Positions 1 to 7,814 are shown, numbered from the stretch's first letter. The stretch is DNA of 17,214 bases from an uncultured Candidatus Melainabacteria bacterium (GCA_934726055.1 CAKVCZ010000022.1:1-17214), one strand, 5' to 3'. The notes: a model not told the origin generated them from the sequence alone. Numbers and translations are program-made.

Positions 1-10
1 CCCCCCCCCC
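1..10. repeat. Poly-C tract (10 C)
   Basis: The window opens with ten consecutive C in otherwise very AT-rich sequence. It may be a real homopolymer or an assembly or contig-edge artefact; nothing here distinguishes the two. Confidence 0.6.
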
Positions 11-133
11 TAGCTGTATTCCTTTGTTCATAAGTATTTGCTCCTTTCTGATATTGTACGTAATAATTATATACCCAAATTCCATGTTTTGCAAACACTT
101 TTTATTTTTTATTAATTTATTATCATAATTATT

Positions 134-262
134 CCAGTCCATAACGGAGTGAACAGTCAAAATTTGCAAGACAACTACAAGCGGCAGTTTGTTCTACATT
201 TCTTAAGTTACTGCCGCATAGGTCGAGCAATCATTTTGACTAGTGAACGAAGTTCGGACTGG
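134..262. repeat. Long nested imperfect hairpin in the 1-376 non-coding region
   Basis: Three nested arm pairs face each other: CCAGTCC (134-140) with GGACTGG (256-262), AGTCAAAAT (155-163) with ATTTTGACT (233-241), and GCGGCAGT (181-188) with ACTGCCGC (210-217). The outer and middle arms are separated by exactly 14 nt on each side, a symmetric internal loop, and both loop strands contain AGTGAAC. Shorter TTGC/GCAA pairing extends the inner stem. A TTTTT run follows at 263-267. It could be a structured RNA or a palindromic mobile repeat. No ORF overlaps it. The rest of 1-376 holds only small hairpins: GGAACTTTTT against AAAAAAGTTTCC at 271-294 and an odd-length palindrome at 331-349. I see no convincing U-tract terminator for the minus-strand gene ending at 377. 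Confidence 0.6.
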
Positions 263-376
263 GTTTTTGTGGAACTTTTTCTAAAAAAGTTTCCCCGTCC
301 GGAGGACTGTTCTGACTAAGACTATATAAATTCAAAAAAGTTTTTTGAACCTTTTAGTGGCAAAAGATTCGTTTAA

Positions 377-1078
377 TTAAACAGAAGTACCACCATCGGT
401 AAGTTTTTTCATGGCATTTTTGCTGCCTTCAGTTTGTTGTGCAAGATTTTGAACAAAATCAATCGCATCAACATCTCTTGCAATAGCTTCTTTTAGACCT
501 ATTATATCTTCAATATCAAGATTATCCAAATTCAAATAGCTTTTTTCATCAATATATTTTCTGAAATTTTCCTGAGATTGCGAATCAAAACCAGGCATAT
601 TCAATTTCATTGCATACCATTTATAAAATTGATGAATCATCGCATATTTATCAATTTCACCTTCGTTTAATAAAAACATTGCATTTGACTTAAAACTAAC
701 TTTTTTAAACAAAAGTAAATTTAAAACGAAAGCTTTTAATCCGCTTAATTCACGCAAATACCCTTGTTCTTCTCTTATAATATCCAAAACTTTTTCGGCA
801 TTTTTTCTTCTAACAACAGGAGTCCCGTTTTTTTCTATATACACAAGAATTTTTTCGGGCATATTTTCATATTTTTTTAAAATAGATTTTATATTGTTTT
901 CGAGTTTTATTTTATTTTCTTCGGTTTTTGCAGAAAAATTCAAAGAACAACTCCCAGTCAAAACCGTTTTGGAAGTTGTTTTTTGTAATTTCTTTAACAT
1001 TTTTTCATGTTTTCGTCTTGCAAACTTTTCTTGCAATGCCAAAAGCATATATACAATTTTCTTTATTAATTCATTCAT
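377..1078 (-). CDS. Hypothetical protein, 233 aa, last gene of a minus-strand operon
   Basis: I do not recognise this family. The ATG at 1078 has a modest GAAG ribosome-binding sequence just upstream and starts 9 nt after the stop of the STAS-like gene, so the two are probably co-transcribed. The first 15 residues are mildly hydrophobic and are followed by a strongly basic, Lys-rich stretch (about 18-36), so peripheral membrane or nucleic-acid contact is possible. Residues 50-110 look helical and charged. A Phe/Leu-rich patch around 115-128 and a Trp/Tyr/Met-rich segment (HQFYKWYAMKLNMPGFD, about 149-165) suggest a compact helical core. The tail is Gly/Thr/Ser-rich. There is no signal peptide and no clear transmembrane helix. 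Its neighbours (kinase and STAS-like protein) point to a signalling role, but that is inference only. Confidence 0.75.
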   Translation of the reverse strand: MNELIKKIVYMLLALQEKFARRKHEKMLKKLQKTTSKTVLTGSCSLNFSAKTEENKIKLENNIKSILKKYENMPEKILVYIEKNGTPVVRRKNAEKVLDIIREEQGYLRELSGLKAFVLNLLLFKKVSFKSNAMFLLNEGEIDKYAMIHQFYKWYAMKLNMPGFDSQSQENFRKYIDEKSYLNLDNLDIEDIIGLKEAIARDVDAIDFVQNLAQQTEGSKNAMKKLTDGGTSV

Positions 1079-1087
1079 AAATCTTCG

Positions 1088-1432
1088 TTATTTTACTAAA
1101 TGAAATTTTCTGTTAACCAATTCACGTTTGTCTTCAAAAAAATCCAAATTATTATTGAACATTTTAACATTTTTATCGTATCTACGCAAATTCAACATTG
1201 CAAAAAGCTCTGACGGAATGTTTAATAATGTCAATTTTGTTGTTTCCGAAAAGTTTTTTACAAACGTAAAAAAGTCTTCAGTTACACTTTCAACTTCTTT
1301 TAAATCAAGTGCTATCGACTTTGTATTAAAATCCATTTTGTCTAATAGAATCGCCAAATTTGCCAAAGATTTAAAATTTAATTCCTTTGATTTGATTCCA
1401 ATAACATATTTACTGTCAGATTTTGAATTCAT
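1088..1432 (-). CDS. STAS-like (anti-sigma-antagonist fold) protein, degenerate phosphosite
   Basis: This 114-aa protein follows the STAS pattern: a strand (IALDLKEVESV, about 40-50), a helix (FFTFVKNFSETT), a strand (KLTLLNIP), a helix (LFAMLNLRRYDK) and a final strand (VKMFNN). In SpoIIAA/RsbV proteins the DSSG loop after the first strand carries the phosphorylated Ser. Here the equivalent is TEDF, so regulation by serine phosphorylation is doubtful. The start is supported by an AGAGGTG ribosome-binding site a few bases upstream. It lies between a histidine kinase and an unknown gene on the same strand, which suggests a small signalling cassette. The fold assignment rests on pattern only; an unrelated alpha/beta protein of similar layout cannot be excluded. 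Confidence 0.6.
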   Translation of the reverse strand: MNSKSDSKYVIGIKSKELNFKSLANLAILLDKMDFNTKSIALDLKEVESVTEDFFTFVKNFSETTKLTLLNIPSELFAMLNLRRYDKNVKMFNNNLDFFEDKRELVNRKFHLVK

Positions 1433-1480
1433 AATAACACCTCTTTCATAACAATTGTACCAATTTGTAAGAGATTTTTA

Positions 1481-1508
1481 ATCATAAAAAAATACCAAAT
1501 TTTTGCAA
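1481..1508 (-). promoter_or_regulatory. Possible sigma-70 promoter for the STAS-like gene
   Basis: On the minus strand TTGCAA (1503-1508) is followed 16 nt later by TATGAT (1481-1486), about 50 nt upstream of the ATG at 1432. It lies in the 90-nt gap after the kinase stop. The match is moderate in an AT-rich background. Confidence 0.35.
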
Positions 1509-1522
1509 CTAAAGTATTATAA

Positions 1523-2221
1523 TTAAGCAGGAATTTCAAAGAAAATTCTTGTTTCACAACCTTTTTTACTTTGAATATCAATATTTCCGCCATGTGCATC
1601 AATTATCAGTTTTGTAATGTACAATCCTAAACCGGTACCTGCTGATTTTTGTTCATTTGCAAGCCTTACATATTTATCAAATACAGAACTTAATTTATCC
1701 AAGTTTATTCCGCAACCAAAATCTTGAACTTCAAAATAAACTTTGTCTTTGTATTTCTTTAAAATAACATTAATTTCAGAATTTTTATAAGAATATATAC
1801 AAGCATTTGAAATCAAATTTCTGATAGCTCGTTTAATTTCAATTAAATCAACATTTGCACAAATATCCTCTTTTGAACAAATAAAATTTATTTTTTGATT
1901 TTTCTCTTTTGATAGATAATTAATACCCTTAATACAATCTTTTACAATATTTTTTATTGATGTATATTCCTTTTTAATTTCATAACTGCCATTTTCTGCC
2001 CTAAATTTACATAAAGCATTATCCGTAAGATTTTTGATATATTTAGACGTTTTTAAAATATCATTTAGTAACTCTTTTTGATAATCATTTAAATTTTCAC
2101 ATTTTCCCTCAGATAATAAGAGTTCTAAAGCATAAATACCGGAATTTATCGGACCTTTTAAGTCATGGGTTAACATTGCAATAAAGGTATCTTTTGAATT
2201 TCTAATAACAACATTTGACAT
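1523..2221 (-). CDS. Soluble sensor histidine kinase (HisKA + HATPase_c), no sensor domain
   Basis: The 232-aa protein carries only the kinase core. The H-box is at about residues 13-30, with the phospho-acceptor His19 in the motif HDLKGPI. The N-box is around 131-142 (N135, N139), the G1 box is DFGCG (167-171), the F-box is VFDKYVR (180-186) and the G2 box is GTGLGL (195-200), so all catalytic elements are present. No transmembrane helix, PAS or HAMP domain precedes the H-box, and 59 nt without coding signal separate the ATG from the permease stop. It should act in the cytosol, with input through a partner protein. No response regulator lies in the window, so it is an orphan here. The adjacent STAS-like gene is a candidate partner by inference. 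Confidence 0.9.
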   Translation of the reverse strand: MSNVVIRNSKDTFIAMLTHDLKGPINSGIYALELLLSEGKCENLNDYQKELLNDILKTSKYIKNLTDNALCKFRAENGSYEIKKEYTSIKNIVKDCIKGINYLSKEKNQKINFICSKEDICANVDLIEIKRAIRNLISNACIYSYKNSEINVILKKYKDKVYFEVQDFGCGINLDKLSSVFDKYVRLANEQKSAGTGLGLYITKLIIDAHGGNIDIQSKKGCETRIFFEIPA

Positions 2222-2280
2222 AATTTTATACTACAAAATAAATGTTAAATATAAATTATCCCATCGGCTATTAAATAAAA

Positions 2281-3111
2281 CTATTCTTTAACAGAACCTG
2301 ATAATAAATCAGACAAAAAATACCTTTTTCCAAGAAGAAAAATAACAATTACAGGGATTATACAAACAACAGAGCAAGCCATTAAATCTCCCCACATGGT
2401 TATCTCTCTAAAACTTCCCTTATATATCGCCAAACCAACAGGTAAAGTTCTCATACTTTCAGTATTTGTTACTATTAACGGCCAAATAAAACTATTCCAA
2501 GTCGTAACAAAAGTAAATACAAACAAAGTTACTACGGCTGGTAACGCTAAAGGTAATGCCACTTTGAAAAATGTCTGAAAAAGATTACATCCGTCAATTC
2601 TTGCAGCATCTTCCAAATCCTTTGGTAATGATAAAAAATATTGACGCATAAAAAATACACCAAATCCGCCAAATAACCCCGGTAAAATTAATGCAGAGAA
2701 CGTATTTACCAGATGTAATTCTCTCATAAGAAAAAATAACGGAACAATATTAACTTGAGGCGGAACCATCATCGTTATAAGAATTATCAAAAACAGAATT
2801 TCCTTGTATTTAAAATTTAACCTTGCAAAAGAATAACCTGCCAGTGCTGAAATTACTACCTGACCAACTGTTGTAACTAATGCAACCAACAGACTGTTAT
2901 AGAAATAACGTGTTATTGGAATTTCTTTAAAAACATGCAAAAAATTATCAAATGTTATATTCGAATGAAAAAACTTATCCATAGAATTAAAAATCTCATT
3001 TTCATTTGATAGAGCAATATTCAACATCGCAACAAAAGGAAACAGCATACTAAATGCAATCAAAATTAAAACTAAATATCCAAAAAATAAATAAATTTTC
3101 CTTTTATTCAT
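2281..3111 (-). CDS. Carbohydrate ABC transporter permease, MalG/UgpE/AraQ family
   Basis: This 276-aa inner-membrane protein has about six hydrophobic segments (around 8-30, 72-95, 105-128, 138-156, 190-212, 245-262). It has the family's EAA loop at 166-191: EDAARIDG followed by VALPLALP, the site that docks onto the ATPase subunit. The C-terminus (SDLLSGSVKE) also matches the usual MalG-type ending. These proteins form the second half of a heterodimeric channel for sugars or glycerol-3-phosphate. The usual MalF-type partner, binding protein and ATPase are all absent from the window: upstream lies divergent bamA, downstream a kinase. No good Shine-Dalgarno precedes the ATG at 3111. The family call is firm; the substrate is unknown. 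Confidence 0.92.
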   Translation of the reverse strand: MNKRKIYLFFGYLVLILIAFSMLFPFVAMLNIALSNENEIFNSMDKFFHSNITFDNFLHVFKEIPITRYFYNSLLVALVTTVGQVVISALAGYSFARLNFKYKEILFLIILITMMVPPQVNIVPLFFLMRELHLVNTFSALILPGLFGGFGVFFMRQYFLSLPKDLEDAARIDGCNLFQTFFKVALPLALPAVVTLFVFTFVTTWNSFIWPLIVTNTESMRTLPVGLAIYKGSFREITMWGDLMACSVVCIIPVIVIFLLGKRYFLSDLLSGSVKE

Positions 3112-3203
3112 AAATTTATTCTACACCAAATCAAAATAAATTAAGTTGGTTTTAGATTATTTGCAAAATTTATTGTAACAATAGTGTTAAATTTTATGAA
3201 AAA

Positions 3204-3234
3204 TTGTACAAGATTAATATTTTAGAAATATAAT
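3204..3234 (+). promoter_or_regulatory. Possible bamA promoter
   Basis: A perfect -10 hexamer TATAAT (3229-3234) lies 71 nt before the bamA start. A weak -35, TTGTAC (3204-3209), sits 19 nt upstream of it, longer than ideal. It falls in the divergent gap between the permease and bamA. Confidence 0.4.
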
Positions 3235-3304
3235 GTTGTCATAGGATAGTATATTGATAATTAGATTTAAACAATCGAGTTATTAAGTAGTGGAAGATTA
3301 GGGT

Positions 3305-5203
3305 TTGGGTTTGAACTCTCAAAAAATATATAGTTTATTATTGGTTATGGCGATGTTTGTTGTAAATGCAACAAGCACTTTGGCGATAGAAGATTCTTCT
3401 GCAAACACAAAAAAATTCGATAAATCCTACATAAAAAATATTGAAATTTCAGGTACAAATGTTATAAAACCGGAAGAAATTTTAGAAAAAATGCAGCTTA
3501 GAACAGGTACTGAATACGATAGAGATTTATTGCAAACAGACCTAAAAAGAATATATCAAATGGGATATTTTTCTGATAAATTGAAAGCTATTCCGGTTGA
3601 AAATAAAGATAATACAATTACCCTAAAACTTGTGTTGGAAGAAAACATGCCGATAACAGATTTTACTATTGAAGGCAATACTGTTATTTCAACCGAGGAA
3701 ATACTATCCTACCTATTGCCATTAAAAGGTACTCCTCAGAATGTACTTCAACTTAATGAAGCGATAGAAAATATCCAAAATTGCTATGCAAGTAAAGGAT
3801 ATATTTTGGCAAGAGTCAGCCAATTTGATGATGATCCGGATGGAGTTATCAATTTAAAAATGACAGAGGGTGTTATTAACAAAATAAATATCACCGGCAA
3901 CAACAAAACTAAGGATTACATCATTGCACGTAATATTCTTACAGAACCAGGCACAGTATATAATGAAGACTTATTAAAAGCCGATTTAGTAAGACTTTAT
4001 GCAACACAAGCATTTAAAGATGTAAATAGAGATATTGAGCCATCAGAAAATGATCCTGACAAGTATGACGTTACTATTGAAGTTAAAGAACAACGTACAG
4101 CAACAATATCCGTAGGCGGAGGTTTAGATTCATCAACAGGTCTATTTGGTTCTGCCGGAATTGTAGATAACAACTTTAGAGGAAGAAACGAAAGAATCGG
4201 ACTTAATTTCTTAGCCGGTACCGGAGTTATAATGAGTGATTCTTCTGTTTTAGACAGAGCTAATTTACAAGCCGAATTAACCTTCTTTGAACCCTACTTT
4301 TTAAATGCGGACAATTCTTTGAGTGCTAAATTGTTTTACAGAGATTTCGGAAGTTACCAAGTTCCACTTGCAATAGAAAAACGTTTTGGTGGAGAGGTTT
4401 CGGTTGCACACAAAGTTAAAAGCAATCCTCATCTATCAACCACTTTCGGAGTAGGAATGGAGCATGTAGATGTTTCTGAGGGCGATTGGGCCGGATTCCA
4501 ATTAAAAGCTTTATCAAGAGGCGTTCCTTTCTACGGAATGCCATATATAAATAATCTTCGTAACGAACAATTAGAGGGCGGTAATTTCTTCTCTTTAACT
4601 CCCGGACTTATATATGACTCCAGAGATAACACAGTTAATACAAGAAACGGTATCCTCGCAAGTTTAAAATTTACCGAAAATGTCGGACTAAATGGATTTG
4701 ATAAAACTCACGGAAAACTTGTAGGTTCCATAAAAAAATATATTCCTGTTATGAAAAAATCATCCCTATCTTTTACTGCTAAAGCAGGTAGTATAATTCA
4801 TGGAGATGATGTTCCTGAAGTTATGGCATTTAGAATGGGTGGACCATACACCGTTAGAGGTTTTAAACTTGGAACAATCGGTACGGGTAATGGTTTTGTA
4901 ATGGGTTCTGCCGAATTAACAACACCTTTATTATTCTTGGATAGAATTAAGAAAGTACCATTTTTTGATAATTTAAGGTTATCTTTCTTTGTTGATGCAG
5001 GTAAATTATTCGAAGCAAATAACTTAACTAACTGGCTGTATGATAGACCGCAACAAGCTATTACAGCAGGTATAGGGTTAAAAGTATATATTCCGGGAAT
5101 GGGACCATTGTCAATTGATTATGGTATTCCTCTAACAAATCCGGGTAGAGAAAACGGACGCAAAGGTTACGTTACCTTTGGTGTAGGAGATATGTTGTAT
5201 TAG
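3305..5203 (+). CDS. bamA: Outer-membrane assembly protein BamA/Omp85
   Basis: This 632-aa protein has a signal peptide (about 1-28, ending STLA). It is followed by three POTRA-sized repeats (about 42-115, 116-190, 191-262) and a C-terminal 16-strand-type barrel (about 263-632). The barrel's loop-6 signature VRGF is at 517-520. Three POTRAs is the cyanobacterial arrangement, against five in Proteobacteria. The protein inserts beta-barrel proteins into the outer membrane. No ATG gives a full signal peptide, so the start is TTG at 3305 (GGAAG at 3292-3296, 8 nt upstream) or TTG at 3311. ompH follows 37 nt downstream, the classic bamA-skp neighbourhood. The protein ends in an aromatic residue (Tyr) in a beta-rich segment, as expected for a barrel end. 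Confidence 0.95.
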   Translation: MGLNSQKIYSLLLVMAMFVVNATSTLAIEDSSANTKKFDKSYIKNIEISGTNVIKPEEILEKMQLRTGTEYDRDLLQTDLKRIYQMGYFSDKLKAIPVENKDNTITLKLVLEENMPITDFTIEGNTVISTEEILSYLLPLKGTPQNVLQLNEAIENIQNCYASKGYILARVSQFDDDPDGVINLKMTEGVINKINITGNNKTKDYIIARNILTEPGTVYNEDLLKADLVRLYATQAFKDVNRDIEPSENDPDKYDVTIEVKEQRTATISVGGGLDSSTGLFGSAGIVDNNFRGRNERIGLNFLAGTGVIMSDSSVLDRANLQAELTFFEPYFLNADNSLSAKLFYRDFGSYQVPLAIEKRFGGEVSVAHKVKSNPHLSTTFGVGMEHVDVSEGDWAGFQLKALSRGVPFYGMPYINNLRNEQLEGGNFFSLTPGLIYDSRDNTVNTRNGILASLKFTENVGLNGFDKTHGKLVGSIKKYIPVMKKSSLSFTAKAGSIIHGDDVPEVMAFRMGGPYTVRGFKLGTIGTGNGFVMGSAELTTPLLFLDRIKKVPFFDNLRLSFFVDAGKLFEANNLTNWLYDRPQQAITAGIGLKVYIPGMGPLSIDYGIPLTNPGRENGRKGYVTFGVGDMLY

Positions 5204-5240
5204 GAATGTTTATAATAAACACAAAATAAAAGGAGAAGTT

Positions 5241-5696
5241 ATGAAAAATTTAAAAAATATTACATTGGCAATTGTATTAACATTAATTGTTTCTTTCAAC
5301 GCTAAAGTATTTGCAGGCGGAGTTGGTTTTATTGATTACAAAAAAGTTCAAGACAGCTATCCTTATGCTCAATCAATAGCAAAAGAACTTGATAATAAAA
5401 GTTTGGAATTACAACAATATTTGGTTGACAAAGAAAAACAATTCAAAGCTTTAGATACGCCATTAAAAAAGAAAAATTTTGAAGACAAAACGAAAAAAGA
5501 ATTTGAAGCAAAACAATCAGCTTTTGTTAATTACAAGTTAAAGAAAGAAGAAGAAGTTTTTAAAAAAATTCAAGCAGCAGCAAAGCAAGTTCTTGTAGAA
5601 CATAAACTTGATGCAATTATTGATTACAGAACAGTATTTGTTGGCGGATTGGATGTTACAGACTTGGTTATTACAAAATTAAAATCTTCTAAATAA
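5241..5696 (+). CDS. ompH: Periplasmic chaperone OmpH/Skp
   Basis: This 151-aa protein has a signal peptide (about 1-25, cleavage near FA|GG). The mature protein begins GFIDYKKV, the family's conserved first strand. It continues with a long Lys/Glu/Gln-rich helical hairpin (about 45-115) and ends with the conserved strands (LDAIIDYR, then GGLDVTDLVITKLK). Skp trimers grip unfolded outer-membrane proteins with helical tentacles and hand them to BamA. An AGGAG ribosome-binding site (5231-5235) fixes the ATG at 5241. Its position just behind bamA supports the role and suggests one operon. Confidence 0.9.
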   Translation: MKNLKNITLAIVLTLIVSFNAKVFAGGVGFIDYKKVQDSYPYAQSIAKELDNKSLELQQYLVDKEKQFKALDTPLKKKNFEDKTKKEFEAKQSAFVNYKLKKEEEVFKKIQAAAKQVLVEHKLDAIIDYRTVFVGGLDVTDLVITKLKSSK

Positions 5697-5749
5697 ATAT
5701 TCTAAAAACTTTTTCTAAAGTATTATTCTAAAATAAAGGTTAAATTAAC

Positions 5750-7213
5750 ATGGTAAATAAAAATTCTAAATTACAATATGTAATAAAAACAGTTCCTAGT
5801 GAAAGCACTCTGCCATTACAAAATTTACTAAATGAAATGGCTGATGACGGTTGGGATTTGTATAGTATGAGCGAAATTGAAACTGATGATGGATTTCAAT
5901 TTAATTGCATATTTGTAAAAGAAGCCACTCCGGAAAATTCTTTTGATGATGTTGTTAATATCACCGCATTCAAAAGTCAAATGGAAAAAATGCTTTCAGC
6001 AAAACTATCTCCATACGAAACTTGCCGTGATATTCAATCAAAAATTAGAGAACAAAAAAGAAAAATTGCAAAAGTTAAAACTCAATTAGAAAAAGAAGAT
6101 GCAGGATCTTCTCAAAGAAAAATTTTAAATGACAAAATGTCAGCAGGGATTAAAGAATTAGAAAATTTACAACAAAATTTGATAAGAGCAATTTCACCTG
6201 ATGCAATGTTTTCTTCATTACAATTAGAAAAATTTTCTATAAGACTAAGTGAGCAAATTTTAGAATTCGTATCGCCTGATAGTGAAAATGATTTGCTTAG
6301 CGAAACAGTAAAGGTTAGACAAAAACTGGCTGATGATTTGGGATATATTATTCCAAAAATTGTATTTAAAGATGACGATATGCTTGCTCCTTACGAATTC
6401 TCCATTAATGTTAGAGGATTGAGTGTGCTTAATTCTTTTGTGTATCCGGAACATTTAATGTTTTTCCAAGATACAATCAACTATAAAGGAAAGAAAAAAG
6501 ACTATTATACAGCAACTGACGTCATTACCGGTAAAAAAATAGTTTGGATTCCTGAGGATGCAACAAAAAATTACTGGGAAAAGGGAATGACTCCTTCAGA
6601 ATATATAGCAAGAGCTGTCGAATTTGTTGCCATAAAATATATTGAAGAATTGCTAGATTATGACGATGTGAATAAATATGTAAACATTGTATCTGAACAA
6701 AATGCCTATTTAGTAGATAATATCATCCCTGATTTTATGTCTATTGCTGAATTAAGATACATCTTGGTTAATTTAATTCGTGAACAAGTTTCAATCAAGG
6801 ACATTGTATATATCTTTGAAAAAATTAATGATTTTGCTGACGAAGCATGCAAAGAAGCATTATTAGACAAAATCAGATTTTCATTATCAAGATATATTGG
6901 CAGTCGCTATGCTAATATCGATGGAACAATTCAAGGTCTTGAAATGTCTGAAAAAACAATGAGTGAATTGTTTGATGACACAGATGATTCTGATAACATC
7001 GTTAAAGTTGACGGAAGCAAAGTTGAAAAAGTCGCACTAAAACTTTTAAAATTTGCCAAAGATAATGAATTAGATAATATTATTCTTTCTGTTCCTATCG
7101 AAATTCGCCATATGACATTTATTGTATTATCACAATACATTAATACCTTAACAGTATTGGCTCAAGAAGAAGTAACTAATTATTATAATTACGAAGTAAT
7201 AGGCGAAGTATAA
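5750..7213 (+). CDS. Soluble FlhA/SctV (FHIPEP) cytosolic-domain protein with DUF4177-like N-terminus
   Basis: This 487-aa protein has no signal peptide or membrane helix. Residues 8-58 resemble DUF4177 (LLNEMADDGWDLYSM, later IFVKE). Residues 92-145 are a likely coiled coil. From about 160 to the end it follows the cytosolic domain of the export gate FlhA: RQKLADDLG (190-198), FSINVRGLSV (217-226), VWIPEDA (265-271), PSEYIARAVEF (282-292), IPDFMSIAELRYILVNLIRE (326-345), VSIKDIVYIFEKINDFA (347-363) and the C-terminal subdomain ending YEVIGEV. Normal FlhA has about 330 residues of membrane helices before this part; here they are replaced. FlhA-C forms nonameric rings that bind chaperone-substrate complexes, so this protein may do so free in the cytosol (inference). 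It sits 53 nt behind ompH. Its ribosome-binding site is weak (AAGG, about 10 nt upstream). Confidence 0.82.
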   Translation: MVNKNSKLQYVIKTVPSESTLPLQNLLNEMADDGWDLYSMSEIETDDGFQFNCIFVKEATPENSFDDVVNITAFKSQMEKMLSAKLSPYETCRDIQSKIREQKRKIAKVKTQLEKEDAGSSQRKILNDKMSAGIKELENLQQNLIRAISPDAMFSSLQLEKFSIRLSEQILEFVSPDSENDLLSETVKVRQKLADDLGYIIPKIVFKDDDMLAPYEFSINVRGLSVLNSFVYPEHLMFFQDTINYKGKKKDYYTATDVITGKKIVWIPEDATKNYWEKGMTPSEYIARAVEFVAIKYIEELLDYDDVNKYVNIVSEQNAYLVDNIIPDFMSIAELRYILVNLIREQVSIKDIVYIFEKINDFADEACKEALLDKIRFSLSRYIGSRYANIDGTIQGLEMSEKTMSELFDDTDDSDNIVKVDGSKVEKVALKLLKFAKDNELDNIILSVPIEIRHMTFIVLSQYINTLTVLAQEEVTNYYNYEVIGEV

Positions 7214-7217
7214 TAAG

Positions 7218-7250
7218 TAATATTAAATAAGTTAATATAATTTAATATTA
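7218..7250. repeat. AT-only inverted repeat after the FlhA-C-like gene
   Basis: TAATATTAAAT (7218-7228) and its exact complement (7240-7250) flank an 11-nt loop directly after the stop. There is no T-run after it, so it is at best a weak 3'-end hairpin. Confidence 0.45.
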
Positions 7251-7326
7251 AAATAATCTCTGAAACTCGCTAAACTTCTCACATGTCTATATAGTTACAA
7301 AATTTAATGTCCAAGGACTATATTTT

Positions 7327-7335
7327 TGATATAAT
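7327..7335 (+). promoter_or_regulatory. Extended -10 promoter of the TRL-like gene
   Basis: A perfect extended -10 (TGATATAAT) places the start of transcription near 7342. No -35 hexamer is evident; instead a short dyad GTCC-AA-GGAC (7309-7318) occupies that area and could be an activator site. The 5' leader begins with a small hairpin, GGGT (7344-7347) against ACCC (7355-7358), which may stabilise the mRNA. Confidence 0.6.
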
Positions 7336-7380
7336 AATTGTATGGGTCAAGGGAACCCGAGTGTGAAAAAGGAGAATATC

Positions 7381-7686
7381 ATGAAAAAATTATTCGCAAC
7401 TTTAGCATTATTAGCAGTAGTTGCTATGCCTGCAATGGCTGGTTCTGAAACAATTGGTTACATCTACCAAGATGCTACAACACCTGGTGGTGGATACACA
7501 GCTACACCAGCTAACAAAGTTGGTACAACTGAATGCAAAAGCTACTTCCACATTGTTGGTTTAGGTGATTGTGCTGTATTATCAGCTATGAAAAATGCTG
7601 GTATCAAATCTTTAGCTGGTTATGATGTTTACAAGAAAAACATTCTTGGTTACCAAAAAATCACAGTTAAAGCTTGGGGTAACTAA
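7381..7686 (+). CDS. Secreted TRL-like family protein
   Basis: The true start is the ATG at 7381, with an AAGGAG site 7-12 nt before it. An in-frame ATG at 7342 would put 13 polar residues ahead of the signal peptide and lies at the transcription start. The 101-aa product has a signal peptide (1-20, cleavage AMA|GS). Its mature part matches the TRL pattern: GYIYQDATTPGGG, a Gly/Thr-rich middle, GLGDCAVLSAMKNAGI (60-75), then a YDVYKKNILGYQ segment. TRL proteins are small exported proteins of unknown function. Two Cys (52, 64) could form a disulfide. Codons are biased to GGT, GCT and AAC compared with neighbours. With the strong promoter and terminator this suggests high expression as a single-gene unit. 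Confidence 0.75.
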   Translation: MKKLFATLALLAVVAMPAMAGSETIGYIYQDATTPGGGYTATPANKVGTTECKSYFHIVGLGDCAVLSAMKNAGIKSLAGYDVYKKNILGYQKITVKAWGN

Positions 7687-7718
7687 TTTTTACATGTGTT
7701 AAGTTTTTAACTTAATAG

Positions 7719-7755
7719 ACAGCCTTACGATAATTCGTTTGGCTGTTTATTTTTT
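7719..7755 (+). terminator. Intrinsic terminator of the TRL-like gene
   Basis: ACAGCC (7719-7724) pairs with GGCTGT (7741-7746), with an inner ACGA/TCGT stem, followed by TTATTTTTT. A second small hairpin (TTAAG...CTTAA, 7699-7715) precedes it. Confidence 0.8.
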
Positions 7756-7767
7756 GTGTTTAAGTTA

Positions 7768-7773
7768 TATAAT
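7768..7773 (+). promoter_or_regulatory. Possible -10 for nadD-yqeK
   Basis: TATAAT lies 42 nt before the nadD ATG, just past the terminator, where a new promoter is expected. No clear -35 can be paired with it. Confidence 0.35.
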
Positions 7774-7814
7774 TGTTATGTAGTTGTAGAACATTTTTTA
7801 AAAAGAGAAATTTT

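Noticed and set aside
134..262. 6S RNA or tRNA gene
   Set aside because: The closing stem is only 7 bp and I cannot confirm 6S signatures; no cloverleaf or CCA end is present. Reported only as a hairpin.
5750..7213. Calling this gene flhA itself
   Set aside because: It lacks the roughly 330-residue membrane part of FlhA, so it cannot be the export gate on its own.
7342..7380. N-terminal extension of the TRL-like gene from an upstream ATG
   Set aside because: That ATG lies at the predicted transcription start and would place 13 polar residues before a clear signal peptide; the ATG at 7381 has the strong ribosome-binding site.
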